Positions 1 through 8,500 of a stretch of DNA of 40,769 nt are shown piece after piece. The position numbers and the translations under genes were made by a program. Origin of the DNA: DATLOJ01 sp035536315 (GTDB lineage Bacteria; Actinomycetota; CADDZG01; JAHWKV01); assembly GCA_035536315.1 (NCBI GenBank), contig DATLOJ010000021.1, positions 1-40,769 of the forward strand, written 5' to 3'. How positions within the stretch are numbered: the stretch's first letter is position 1; each line of letters begins with the position of its first letter. The notes below the pieces were generated by a model. That model was not told the origin of the DNA, searched no databases, and was given only the letters and a program-made list of their open reading frames with translations.

Positions 1-1
1 C

Positions 2-697
2 ACCGGCCCGGCCGACGGGGTGCGGGTCGTCGGATCGTTCCGGGCGGTGCGGATCGAGGGCGACTCCTCCGTTGTGTCTGCCATTGCGGAAGGGCCGTTC
101 AGATTGCGGCGCGATGGGGGCATGATGGTGTTCGAAGAGGAAGTCTCAGACGACGACTCCGAGAGCTACCTGATGTTCGGCCCCCGCCAGCGCGTAAGAG
201 TGAGGGGGAAGCTCAACGGGCGCCGTGTGCACTGGAACGCCGGTGGCGAGCGCCCCGAGCTTCGTCTTCGCATGAATCCGAATCTGCCGCTGTTCCTGGA
301 CCTCACGGCCGGTTCGGCAAAGGTCAGCGGGATTCAGGGGCCGATCACGGCCGAGATCACTGCGGGCAGCGCGAAGATCGTGGGAGTTCACAGTCCTCTC
401 AACCTGGCCATCGAAGCGGGCAGTGCCAAGATTTCCGGCCTCTTCGACAGCGGGGAGTCGAAGATCAGGTGCAGCGCCGGCTCTGTGCGAGTCGAGCTGG
501 ACCCAGAGTCCGACGTAAAGATCTCCGCATCGGCGACGCTCGGAAAGGTCGCCCTCCCGGACGGAAGCGAGGGAGATGAGGGATGGTTCTTCGGCGGGGG
601 CAGCAGACACCTGACGCTCGGAGAGGGAAAGGGGCTGCTGGACATCGACACCAACGCCGGCGCCGTCAGCGTTTCGGTGGGCAAGGGCCTGCTTTGA
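2..697 (+). CDS. DUF4097-type beta-solenoid protein (5' end outside window)
   Basis: The frame is open to the left edge and the first possible start is a GTG at 20, so the gene is probably cut by the window. The visible part has repeating beta-strand units with recurring 'AGSAK' steps (three spaced copies near residues 95-145 counted from the GTG), as in the DUF4097 putative adhesin/beta-helix family. Many members carry an N-terminal helical SHOCT-like segment that is not visible here and may lie upstream. No signal peptide or membrane segment is visible. The stop overlaps the TTG start of the next gene (TTGA), so the two are translationally coupled. DUF4097 next to DUF2089 is a common pairing in Gram-positive genomes; the biochemical role is unknown. 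Confidence 0.8.
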   Translation, partial: TGPADGVRVVGSFRAVRIEGDSSVVSAIAEGPFRLRRDGGMMVFEEEVSDDDSESYLMFGPRQRVRVRGKLNGRRVHWNAGGERPELRLRMNPNLPLFLDLTAGSAKVSGIQGPITAEITAGSAKIVGVHSPLNLAIEAGSAKISGLFDSGESKIRCSAGSVRVELDPESDVKISASATLGKVALPDGSEGDEGWFFGGGSRHLTLGEGKGLLDIDTNAGAVSVSVGKGLL

Positions 698-1086
698 CCG
701 AAAGGCAGGCTCCTCGCAACTGCCCGGTGTGCGGCGACGTCCTTTCGCTGACAAGACTTTCATGTGACGACTGCGGGACCGAGCTGGCGGGGCACTTCCC
801 CACCTGCGAGTACTGCGTGCTGACAAGTGCCGACCGTGAGACTCTGCGAGTTTTTCTCTCCTCCCGCGGCAACATGAAAGAGGTCGAGCGCCACCTTCAG
901 GTCAGCTACCCCACCGCCAGGGCCCGTTTCGACGAGATCCTTTCCAAGCTCGGGATTGCGGGGGGCCCGCCGGAAGAGGGGGCCGAGGAAGACCCGGCGC
1001 AGAGCGAGGAGCAGCAGGCTGAGATTCTCGAAAAGCTGGCTCGGGGGGAGATAGACGTGGAGGCGGCCCTCCAACAGATGGGCTGA
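694..1086 (+). CDS. DUF2089 zinc-ribbon / helix-turn-helix protein
   Basis: About 130 residues. The N-terminal zinc ribbon has CPVCG, then CDDCG, then a further CEYC pair. It is followed by a helical region with the DUF2089 signature GNMKEVERHLQVSYPTARAR, which resembles a sigma-70 region 4-like HTH, and by a C-terminal SHOCT-like helix (EILEKLARGEIDVEAALQQ). The chosen start is the TTG at 694, which overlaps the upstream TGA. The frame is open further upstream (583), but that part overlaps the DUF4097 gene and has no family-like residues. The protein is likely a DNA-binding regulator or adaptor acting with the DUF4097 product. A paralogue that has lost the ribbon cysteines lies at 23504-23884. 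Confidence 0.85.
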   Translation: MTERQAPRNCPVCGDVLSLTRLSCDDCGTELAGHFPTCEYCVLTSADRETLRVFLSSRGNMKEVERHLQVSYPTARARFDEILSKLGIAGGPPEEGAEEDPAQSEEQQAEILEKLARGEIDVEAALQQMG

Positions 1087-1110
1087 AGCACCTGTGATTT
1101 AACTCCCCGT

Positions 1111-1125
1111 CAGGTGGTATACCTG
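1111..1125 (+). promoter_or_regulatory. Extended -10 box inside an inverted repeat
   Basis: CAGGT-GGTAT-ACCTG is a perfect 5-bp inverted repeat. It contains TGG-TATACC, a good extended -10 ending at 1123. ATG at 1130 lies 6 nt beyond it, which suggests a leaderless transcript starting at or next to that ATG. The repeat could be an operator overlapping the promoter. No convincing -35 is seen. Confidence 0.45.
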
Positions 1126-1129
1126 AGTG

Positions 1130-2059
1130 ATGGCGCGACGAGCTTTAGCGATTTTTTCCCTGCTGGCCTTGCTCATCTCGACAGGATGCGGCCTCTCGCG
1201 AAACACCGGCAAAGATGCGAAGCCACGCACCGGCGCATACGGGGATCCGAACTCCCTCGCCAGCCCAACTGAGACGGCCACCGATCCGGCAGCGCCGCCC
1301 GCGGAGCCGCCGCCGGGGCCCGGCAAGGCGCCCGGCAACAACATCCCCAACTTCCAGCCGGGGGCCCCGCCGCCAACGGACGAGCCTGAGAGAGATCCCG
1401 AGGAAGTAGATGACGAGTCGTATCCTGGAGCGGCCGCCAGGGCGATGCTTCGCCCCCAGCCCTTCACGGAGATCGTGATCGAGATCGACTCAGTTCCCGG
1501 ACAAGAACCCGACGAGCGAGCGCTCAACTACATGATCGACACGCTTAGCCGGATAACGGGCAAGAGAGTAATTCGCGAGGGCGGCAATAGCCTCCCGTCC
1601 ACCGACGGAACGACTACCGCCTCTCAGGTTCGCGAAATGTCCAAAAGGCGCAACACACACAGCGTTGCTCCCAGAGTCTCTCTTTACCTCGCATTCTTGA
1701 ATGGCCGAGCGGCCGAGAGTGACAGGATCCTGGGCTACGCGGTATTGAGCACAGTTATCGGCTTTTATCCCGATCGTTGGCGTGGCCTGGCAAATGTCAA
1801 CAACTACGCCGTTGAAGGCTCGATAATCCTCCACGAAGTCGGACACCTTCTGGCCCAAACGGAAATCGACTACGTAAGCCCGCGTCATCGCAAAAGCTCG
1901 AACCCAGCGCACGGCAACCACACGACAAACCAGGCGTCGGTTATGTACTACGAAGTGGAAACTACTGGCATCTCCAGCGTTGTGCGCGGATCAGATCCGC
2001 TTGCGTTCGACGCCGACGACCTGGCCGATTTCAGGGACATGGCGGCAGGCAGGCTCTAG
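1130..2059 (+). CDS. Lipoprotein with metzincin-like zinc protease domain
   Basis: About 309 residues. A short basic n-region and hydrophobic core end in a lipobox (LISTGC), so it should be exported and lipid-anchored. A Pro-rich linker (about residues 40-90) precedes a globular domain. HEVGH at about residues 235-239 is an HExxH zinc motif. About 30 residues later SVMYY resembles a metzincin Met-turn, and His residues lie between the two. The spacing of the third His is not the textbook HExxHxxGxxH, so placement in the matrixin/archaemetzincin-like group is an inference. A GTG at 1127 is an alternative start; ATG 1130 fits the -10 box better. It is followed directly by another lipoprotein gene in the same frame, so the two probably act together at the cell surface. 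Confidence 0.75.
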   Translation: MARRALAIFSLLALLISTGCGLSRNTGKDAKPRTGAYGDPNSLASPTETATDPAAPPAEPPPGPGKAPGNNIPNFQPGAPPPTDEPERDPEEVDDESYPGAAARAMLRPQPFTEIVIEIDSVPGQEPDERALNYMIDTLSRITGKRVIREGGNSLPSTDGTTTASQVREMSKRRNTHSVAPRVSLYLAFLNGRAAESDRILGYAVLSTVIGFYPDRWRGLANVNNYAVEGSIILHEVGHLLAQTEIDYVSPRHRKSSNPAHGNHTTNQASVMYYEVETTGISSVVRGSDPLAFDADDLADFRDMAAGRL

Positions 2060-2857
2060 ATTACGCATCACCGCAGGACGATCGCGTTTATCGCAGGGCT
2101 GCTCCTTTTAACCACAGCCTGCGGACGGCACCTCAGCAGCGATGAACCGAGGAAGCCTGCCGGCCCGCAGAGTTACGGCGATGCTGGTGACCCGGTTCTG
2201 GTGCCCCCGACGGCAACCGCTTCCACCGCCCCAGAAGCAGAAGCCCCTGCAGAAGGCGAGACGGCTATCGAGGTGACCGTCGTCGATCAGAACGGAAAGA
2301 ACCCGGCATCCATCCCCGTTGCCATCGAAGGGCCGGAGGTTATCAACGCTCTCACGGACCCACGGGGCAGGGTCAGGCAAGCCGCCGCTCCGGGGAACTA
2401 TTCCGTTTACATCCCGGCCGGCTGCACCAACATTCTCATCGTCGAGTTCGGGGGCCAGGGATCACTGGGGGTGGCCCCGAAGCAAACTGCCAGGGCGAAG
2501 CTGGAAACAACCTGGAAGCATCGCTTTGGGCCGGATGGCGCAGCCTATTCGTCGGAGGTCCCTTACTGGATCGTGGGACATGAGATCACCGTGACTTACG
2601 AAGTAGTTGATCGGTGCGATCAAGTGAAAGCCAGGGGAGCAAGCTTTCCCACGTACCGCTTCGAGACCAGTCCCAACGTGGAAGTTATCGGCGAGCCGGT
2701 CATGAGCAGCGATGCCAACGCGCAGGCAACCGTGAAGGTCCGGTGCAACTCCGCCGGGAGAGCAGAGCTCACCGTCTTCGATTCGAAGAATCTTCCGGAC
2801 CGTATTGACCTCACCAGCCAGATCAGCGGCTCGCAGGTCGAGTGCCGGCACGACTGA
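2060..2857 (+). CDS. Lipoprotein with a carboxypeptidase-regulatory-like beta-sandwich; apparent ATT start
   Basis: From the first codon after the upstream TAG the frame encodes a textbook lipoprotein signal: basic HHRR, the hydrophobic run IAFIAGLLLLTTA, then Cys at residue 21. There is no ATG, GTG or TTG before codon 48 (GTG 2201), which would delete the signal peptide. The codon directly after the stop is ATT, preceded at 6 nt by AGGCAGG. The mature part has a linker rich in Ala, Pro and Glu, then a domain starting IEVTVVDQNGKNPASIPVAI with a turn-rich NALTDPRGRV, typical of CarboxypepD_reg or Big-like folds. A second beta-rich region follows with several Cys. Function is unknown; it is probably a surface partner of the preceding protease-like lipoprotein. 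Confidence 0.7.
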   Translation: MTHHRRTIAFIAGLLLLTTACGRHLSSDEPRKPAGPQSYGDAGDPVLVPPTATASTAPEAEAPAEGETAIEVTVVDQNGKNPASIPVAIEGPEVINALTDPRGRVRQAAAPGNYSVYIPAGCTNILIVEFGGQGSLGVAPKQTARAKLETTWKHRFGPDGAAYSSEVPYWIVGHEITVTYEVVDRCDQVKARGASFPTYRFETSPNVEVIGEPVMSSDANAQATVKVRCNSAGRAELTVFDSKNLPDRIDLTSQISGSQVECRHD

Positions 2858-2877
2858 AGCACACTTGCTTCAGTCGT
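2850..2877. terminator. Stem-loop between convergent genes
   Basis: ACGACTGAAGC, loop ACACTT, then GCTTCAGTCGT gives a perfect 11-bp stem that includes the stop codon of the plus-strand lipoprotein gene. No T-run follows on either strand. It could act as a bidirectional terminator or as an mRNA 3' stabiliser between the convergent gene ends at 2857 and 2918. Confidence 0.55.
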
Positions 2878-2917
2878 CACGGATTAGGCACTTCTTGGCT
2901 TAGCCGTCACAGCTGAC

Positions 2918-3472
2918 CTACTGCTGGACCGTCACCGCAGTCGCCACATGCTTGGCCGGATCGATGAACACGACTGTCTCTTTTCCCTTGGGTGGCGCAC
3001 TCACCCCGTCCGCGAGCTTGATGACGGTGCCGTCTTCAAAGACCGCCCTCTTCTTTGAATCCAGCCTGTCGAACACTCCGCTGTAAATGACTACGGGGGC
3101 GTCTCCTTGCGGAACAACGCCGATGACCGCGACCCAGACGACTTGCTTGTCTTTTATGCCCACATGGACGTACCTGCTCTTCCATCGTCCAGGGGGCACG
3201 ACCTCATGGCCGCGGGTCGTGAAACTCTCGACGTCCTCGCTGACCGGGAGGCTTCGTTCGCCGTCGAGCTCGATCCTTCTGAAGTCCCCCTGGGTCACGA
3301 TCCCCTGGTCGCTGGGCACACGAGCCCCGATCTCCAGCGCACTCTTTGGCCCCACCGCGGCAGCGCACGCCGGCAGCGATGCGATTAGAGCAAGCGCCAC
3401 AAGCAGACCGCCTGCTCTAGGGATAGTGCGATGAATTCGCCTGGGCGCCGGTCTCGACGCAGGACCGATCAC
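2918..3472 (-). CDS. Putative lipoprotein of unknown function
   Basis: 184 residues. A basic, Pro/Arg-rich n-region of about 20 residues precedes a hydrophobic stretch ending in LPAC (Cys 36), a plausible lipobox. The mature part has predicted beta strands (for example VVWVAVIGVVPQGDAPVVIYSG) and no motif I recognise. It is the last gene of the long minus-strand run that starts at moxR, 10 nt after the stop of its upstream neighbour. It is likely a cell-surface accessory of the transport/MoxR operon. A secreted non-lipidated protein is the alternative. Confidence 0.65.
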   Translation of the reverse strand: MIGPASRPAPRRIHRTIPRAGGLLVALALIASLPACAAAVGPKSALEIGARVPSDQGIVTQGDFRRIELDGERSLPVSEDVESFTTRGHEVVPPGRWKSRYVHVGIKDKQVVWVAVIGVVPQGDAPVVIYSGVFDRLDSKKRAVFEDGTVIKLADGVSAPPKGKETVVFIDPAKHVATAVTVQQ

Positions 3473-3482
3473 TCGGGAAAGA

Positions 3483-4550
3483 TTACGGAGAGGTGGGCTC
3501 TTCAGGCGGAGCCGGTCCCCCGGCCCCGTCGGTCGCCGTGGTCGTCGCCCCGGCCCCCGCGTCCGGCGGAGGACCGCCCCCTCGGGGCGGGCCGGAGTTG
3601 AAGAACTCGAGGTTGCCCGGAACTGCTTCGAGCGGAAGCTGGATGTCCACCGACTGGCCGAGGTTTACGAACCTGTAGCTCATCTGTCTGACTCTGATTG
3701 GTTCGCGCGCCTTACCCTGCCTCACGGATTCCAGCAAGCGCAGGTGATACTGAGGGCCCTTTCCTTCTCTGGCCTTCTTGAAGTCCGGATGGCGCTCGAA
3801 GTCGATCAGTTCCTTGATCTCCAGAACCTCGCCGCCCTTGACGTAAAAACTCATCTTTCGGAAATGGGCTGTGCCGGGTAGGGCGGACTGGGTACCGCGC
3901 TGGCTTCTTCTTGGAAGAGCAGGCGGAAGTATGTCGTAACGCTTGATCCCTAAGTCCTTTTCGGGTTCGGGAATACTCTTGATCTCCTCAGAAGGCCTGT
4001 AGTTGATGAGGTCGTCCTTGTTGAAATCCCAAACTTGGCGCCCCTCGTCAATGGCCCGCCTTGCATAGTGAAAGATGTACGCGGCATCCACACCGGGGTT
4101 GTTTCCAACCTCAATCGAACCCTCGTCGGTGACGGTCGGTAACAAAGGAGGAGCCGCGTCGTAGTCGATAACCCATCTACCTTCGAGCATGGCCTGTCCT
4201 GTGACCCTGCTGCCCAGGAACCCTGACTCCACCCCCAGGCGAAATCCGGGGATCAGGTCCACGTTGATGAATCGAAGAGCCAGTGCGTCATCGCTGATGA
4301 TCGCCTCGGCAAGGTCCTGCCCGTCGAGTCGCACCAGGGTTTGACTTCTTAGGTCGTCCTGAACCTTGCCCACCGCCTCCTGCTTTATGCCCTGCGAAGA
4401 GTCCGAATAGACAAACTCCCTGGACTGCCTTTCCGTCTTTGCAAGGGCAGCCAACAGCTCATCCGCGGCGGTGTCCTCTTTCTGGCACGCCGGCGCAGCG
4501 ACGGCGAGCACAATGAGAAGCGTAAGAAGCGCCTTCAGTTTTCTACTCAT
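3483..4550 (-). CDS. Lipoprotein of unknown function with Pro/Gly-rich tail
   Basis: 355 residues from the ATG at 4550, which overlaps the upstream stop (ATGA). The frame stays open for about 200 further codons upstream, but these overlap two other genes and look non-coding (Arg/Pro/Ser-rich). The signal peptide ends in APAC, a lipobox. The body resembles helical/beta 'outer' lipoproteins of the LolA/LppX type in having alternating beta strands and a glycine-bracketed core (QAMLEGRWVIDYD). That similarity is weak and not relied on. The last ~40 residues are Pro/Gly/Ala/Thr-rich. It sits in the moxR-to-lipoprotein operon. Confidence 0.7.
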   Translation of the reverse strand: MSRKLKALLTLLIVLAVAAPACQKEDTAADELLAALAKTERQSREFVYSDSSQGIKQEAVGKVQDDLRSQTLVRLDGQDLAEAIISDDALALRFINVDLIPGFRLGVESGFLGSRVTGQAMLEGRWVIDYDAAPPLLPTVTDEGSIEVGNNPGVDAAYIFHYARRAIDEGRQVWDFNKDDLINYRPSEEIKSIPEPEKDLGIKRYDILPPALPRRSQRGTQSALPGTAHFRKMSFYVKGGEVLEIKELIDFERHPDFKKAREGKGPQYHLRLLESVRQGKAREPIRVRQMSYRFVNLGQSVDIQLPLEAVPGNLEFFNSGPPRGGGPPPDAGAGATTTATDGAGGPAPPEEPTSP

Positions 4551-5056
4551 AGTGTGATCGGCAGACTGACCACCCGGCGCAGCAGAGTCCGGGGGAACTC
4601 GAAGTCCTGGTGAACGGATAGAACGAAGTAACCATTGCCTTTGAACCACAGGTAGACCTGCTGCTGGTTCCCTGCGGTCGAGTACACGATGGTGTCGTTG
4701 ACGCGGATCTCCTGTGGGTCGCTGGAACCAACGAGCCCAATTATCTCGTCTCTGAATTTCTTCTCCTCGGGCCGGGCCAGCCCGTTGAAGCGCGCGACCT
4801 GATAGGTGGCACGCAGAAGATCCTCCTCGCGAAGGCTGAACATCCCAACGCTGTCGACGTACGGACGGTCCACGCTTTTGACCTGATTCGCGATGTCTTC
4901 GGGTTGGACGGCGAGGCCGAGGATCTGCCCCGGAACCTTGATCCGTGGGGCGGTGATATCGCCGGTCCCCGTCACCACCTCTCTCAAGTCCCTGCCCTCG
5001 CCGCAGGCCACAAGAACAAATGCAAGTGCGAGTACCAGGAAGGCGAGACGGCGCAT
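4547..5056 (-). CDS. Small lipoprotein of unknown function
   Basis: 169 residues from the ATG at 5056, which begins MRRLAF and runs through a hydrophobic core to LVAC, a clear lipobox. A 20-codon extension to 5116 would overlap the upstream gene and bury the signal peptide, so it is rejected. The start lies 2 nt after the stop of the cupredoxin-like gene (TGA-AC-ATG), and its stop overlaps the next ATG. The mature region mixes helices (around EEDLLRATYQVARFN) and beta strands (QQVYLWFKGNGYFVLSV). I recognise no family. Its place between two other lipoproteins suggests a shared envelope complex. Confidence 0.7.
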   Translation of the reverse strand: MRRLAFLVLALAFVLVACGEGRDLREVVTGTGDITAPRIKVPGQILGLAVQPEDIANQVKSVDRPYVDSVGMFSLREEDLLRATYQVARFNGLARPEEKKFRDEIIGLVGSSDPQEIRVNDTIVYSTAGNQQQVYLWFKGNGYFVLSVHQDFEFPRTLLRRVVSLPITL

Positions 5057-5058
5057 GT

Positions 5059-5571
5059 TCAGGCGACTTCCAACGATGCGAAGATGAACGGTGCGGCCAT
5101 GTCTTCGATCTTCCACCTGCCGGGGGGCAGCTTCCCCATGACCCTGGTCTGTCCCGGGTTGAGGGCACCGGAGTCGAACGAACCGTCGGCAGCCCTGAAG
5201 CTGCGCTGGGGCCGCTCTGCCGTGTTGTCCGCGTTTGTGACCCTCAGAACGAATCCGACCGGCATTACGAGCTCGTTCCCCGGGTCGTAATAGGGGCTGT
5301 CGGCAACCAGCTTCACGTCAAAGAACTTCTCTTCGGCCGCAGTCGGTGAAGGTGCGGCTGCCGTGGGCGATGGCACGCCGAGCGCGCCCGTCGTGGGAGA
5401 CCCAGTTGGTGATGGCTCAGGACTCCTCTCCCCAAGCCTTTGCTTCTCCTTTTGCTCCTCGAAGTCGGTAATAACCTCGGAGCCCACCCTCTGCTCCTTT
5501 CCACAAGCGCCCAGGACCAGAATCAGCAGACCAAGCACAGCAAAGAGCCTCACGAACCCGGTTCTTCTCAT
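5059..5571 (-). CDS. Lipoprotein with cupredoxin-like fold lacking copper ligands
   Basis: 170 residues. The signal peptide ends in VLGAC. A Ser/Pro/Thr-rich linker with repeated 'PSPTAA' units is followed by about 90 residues of beta-sandwich. Its 'GNELVMPVGFVLRVTNADNT' and 'ALNPGQTRVMGKLPPGRW' segments resemble those cupredoxins use to frame the copper site. The His and Cys ligands are absent; the mature domain has neither residue. ATGA overlap with the transporter ATPase gene upstream implies coupled translation. A structural, ligand- or protein-binding role at the membrane surface is more likely than electron transfer. The fold assignment is inferred from pattern only. Confidence 0.65.
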   Translation of the reverse strand: MRRTGFVRLFAVLGLLILVLGACGKEQRVGSEVITDFEEQKEKQRLGERSPEPSPTGSPTTGALGVPSPTAAAPSPTAAEEKFFDVKLVADSPYYDPGNELVMPVGFVLRVTNADNTAERPQRSFRAADGSFDSGALNPGQTRVMGKLPPGRWKIEDMAAPFIFASLEVA

Positions 5572-8500
5572 GTCAAAAGCCCCGATCTTTTGATGACTTC
5601 CTCGGAAGTACCAAGATACGACTGGATGACTCTTTCGTCATTGAGCACGTCATCGGGCGCACCTCTAATTACTGTTCTTCCCTGTTCCATTGCGAGCAAC
5701 TCATCCGAGATAGAGGAAATGAGCGGCATGTCGTGCTCGATGATCAGGATGCTGCACCCCGTCTCGAACCTGACCCGCCGAAGCAACGGCGCGAGCATCT
5801 CGGCCTCGGCCTGGGCGATTCCACTCGAGGGCTCATCAAGCAGGAGAACGCGGGGCTCCGCCGCGAGGACGCAGGCGAGGTCGGTGATTCTCCGCAGGCC
5901 CGTCGACAGCTCCTTGACGAATTTGTCTCTGAAGGCGTCGAGGTCCAGAAGTTCGATCAGCCTGTCTGCACGCAAGCGAACCCGCCGCTCTGCCGCTCTC
6001 ACCTGAGGAACTTGAAGGGCGGCAAGAGTGACGCTCCGTACGTCGAGCTTCCTCTCCAGGGCCACCAGGACGTTCTCGTAAACAGTCAGTGATGGGAACA
6101 GCCGGGCGTCCTGGAATCTGCGGATCAGCCGGCGTTTGGCCCGCTCGTCCGGAGACATTCCGGTAACGTCGACCCCGTCGTAGACGATCTTTCCGCTGTC
6201 GACGTCCTGATACCCGCAGATGAGGTCGAACACAGTCGTCTTCCCTGCACCGTTCGGGCCGATGATTCCCAGGATCTCTCCCTCTCGGAGATCAAGGCTG
6301 ACGTCATCGACCGCCTTGATTCCTCCGAACGACTTGCTGATGCCCTGAACCTGCAGGATCGCCCTTGCCTGCGAGAGTTCGTAAGACCGGAGCTCCCGAT
6401 CACTTTTTTGCGCGCCGCCCGGAGCTGCACCTGTTAGTGCGCCCGTGCCCTTGACGTACACGGCCCGCAGAATGTCGGGCCTCGTCAGAAGGTCTTTGGT
6501 CGCTCCGACGAATTTGACCTCGCCCTTCTCCATGAAGATTGCGCGCTCGGCGACGGTAAGTGCGACGTTCACCGACTGCTCGACGAGGATGACGGTGACT
6601 CCGGTCGCGTGAATGGCCTTGACGACCTCAATCAGCTGCTGAACGACTGCCGGGGAAAGGCCAAGCGACAGCTCGTCGATCATCAGCAGCTTCGGCTTGG
6701 CCATGAAAGCCTGAGCAAGGGCAAGCATCTGCTGTTCACCACCCGACAGCAGCGCTGCCTTCGAGTTCTCTCTTTCCTTGAGGATTGGGAAGATGCGGAA
6801 AGCTTCCGCCATCCTGGCCTTGGCCTCTTTGTCGTCGTTCAGCCAGTTTCCCAGCACGAGGTTTTCGTGGACCGACAGGCCCGGGAAGACTCCCTTGCCA
6901 CCCGGCATCAGAACGACTCCGCGCGGAGTTATCTCGTGCGGTGGGATGTGAGTTATGTCACGGCCGTCGTAAACGATTGCTCCCGAGGAGGCTTCCTGAA
7001 TTCCGGCGATTGCTTTAAGCAGCGTCGATTTCCCGGCCCCGTTGGTTCCGAGGAGCGCAATGATGTCGCCTTCTTCGACGTCGAAGTCGACGCCGAACAG
7101 AACCTGGACTCCGTCGTACTCGACGTCGATGTCACGGCAAACCAGCTGCTTGCGGCGACCTTCCTCGATGGCACGCTTGTATTCGAGGGCGGCTCCCTGG
7201 GATGCAATGGCCGCGCGCAGGTCCCGGTCGTACAAGGGCGCAGCGCTGAGGTCGATCATTGCCGCGAGCAAAAGGAAGGGTGCTGCTATGAGCATCGTCC
7301 CCTGGAGGCCATACCTGGTTCCGACGGCCCCAATGATGAAGAAGTTGAGGAGTTGAACGGGAATCAGGGCGACGGTCTGCACCGCGAAACCAAAGGTCCT
7401 CATGTTGGCCGGGACGATTTGAAGGAACAACAGACTCCGTGCCGGCGAGGTCAGAACATTGCCGATGTTGAAAAGGAACACCAGTCCGATCAAAACCCAC
7501 AGGGGAGGTCCAAGCGCAACGAAGAAGTTGGCCACTGCGGACAGGACACCGATAACTCCCACCAGTATTAGCACCCTCGAAGGCCTCCGGGCGGTAAAGC
7601 CGTCGATTAACCCCCCCGAGAGAAACACGAATGGCAGAAGCGCCAAACCGACACCGAAGTTGATGAGTGTTCGATCCGACACGTCAAGACCGAACTCCTG
7701 TCGGAGCCAGAAGGGAAATGCGCGAGCCCAGATCGCAGCACCCATACCGCCCGGAATCGATGCGATGAACAGCCGGCGGAAGAGGCGGATCGACCACATG
7801 GTCCGCCATGCGGTGCCGATACTGGGAGGCTCTTCGGGGATCCGGGCGTCCTCTTCGCTCATTCCTATAGATCTGCGCTCCATGTAGCCCCTGATGGGCT
7901 CACGCAGGCCCAGGAACGCGACGATTCCGGCGAAGATCATCAGGACTCCGCTGGCGATCAGCGGCGGGCGCCAGCCGTATTTCTCAACGAGAAAAGCAAC
8001 GAGAAGCGGAACCATCAGGCCAACCGTCGAGCCGACCGAAAATGTGAAGGCAATGACCTTTCCTCTGTCTTCGACCGGGTAGTAGTCGGCAATCAGGGAG
8101 CTGGTTGGAGTGTTTCGGAATTGATCCCCGACCGAGTCGAAAGCGCGAGTGCTGACAAAACGCGTTATGTCACCGCTTGCCGATTTTGTGGTGGTGGTAG
8201 CCATCGAGAAGACGCCTGAGATGATGTACCCGAGGCCGACGAACGGAACGCGGCGGATTCTGTCCATGTAATAGGCAAGGACGAAGTAAACAAGCGTGGT
8301 AACCGCCCCAACCAGAGGGGCAATCTGCAAGTAACGGATGATGTCTATCTCGATGTCGTTCAGGATCTCCGGCGCGGCCTGACCGACGATCCCTGAGTCG
8401 AATGCCCCGACAATCCCGATGATCATGAAGAGCATCACCGGCTTCAGGCCATAGGGGGTGTGGCGGAGCTTCTTGTAGTCAAGTGCATCGCGCATCTGCT

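Noticed and set aside
4551..5168. N-terminal extension of the lipoprotein at 3483-4550
   Set aside because: It would bury a clear lipoprotein signal and overlaps two other coding genes; residues are Arg/Pro/Ser-rich as in shadow frames.
6609..7571. A 320-codon plus-strand open frame inside the MFS-ABC gene
   Set aside because: The minus-strand frame contains complete Walker motifs here; the plus frame is rich in Gln, Arg and Asn with no domain.
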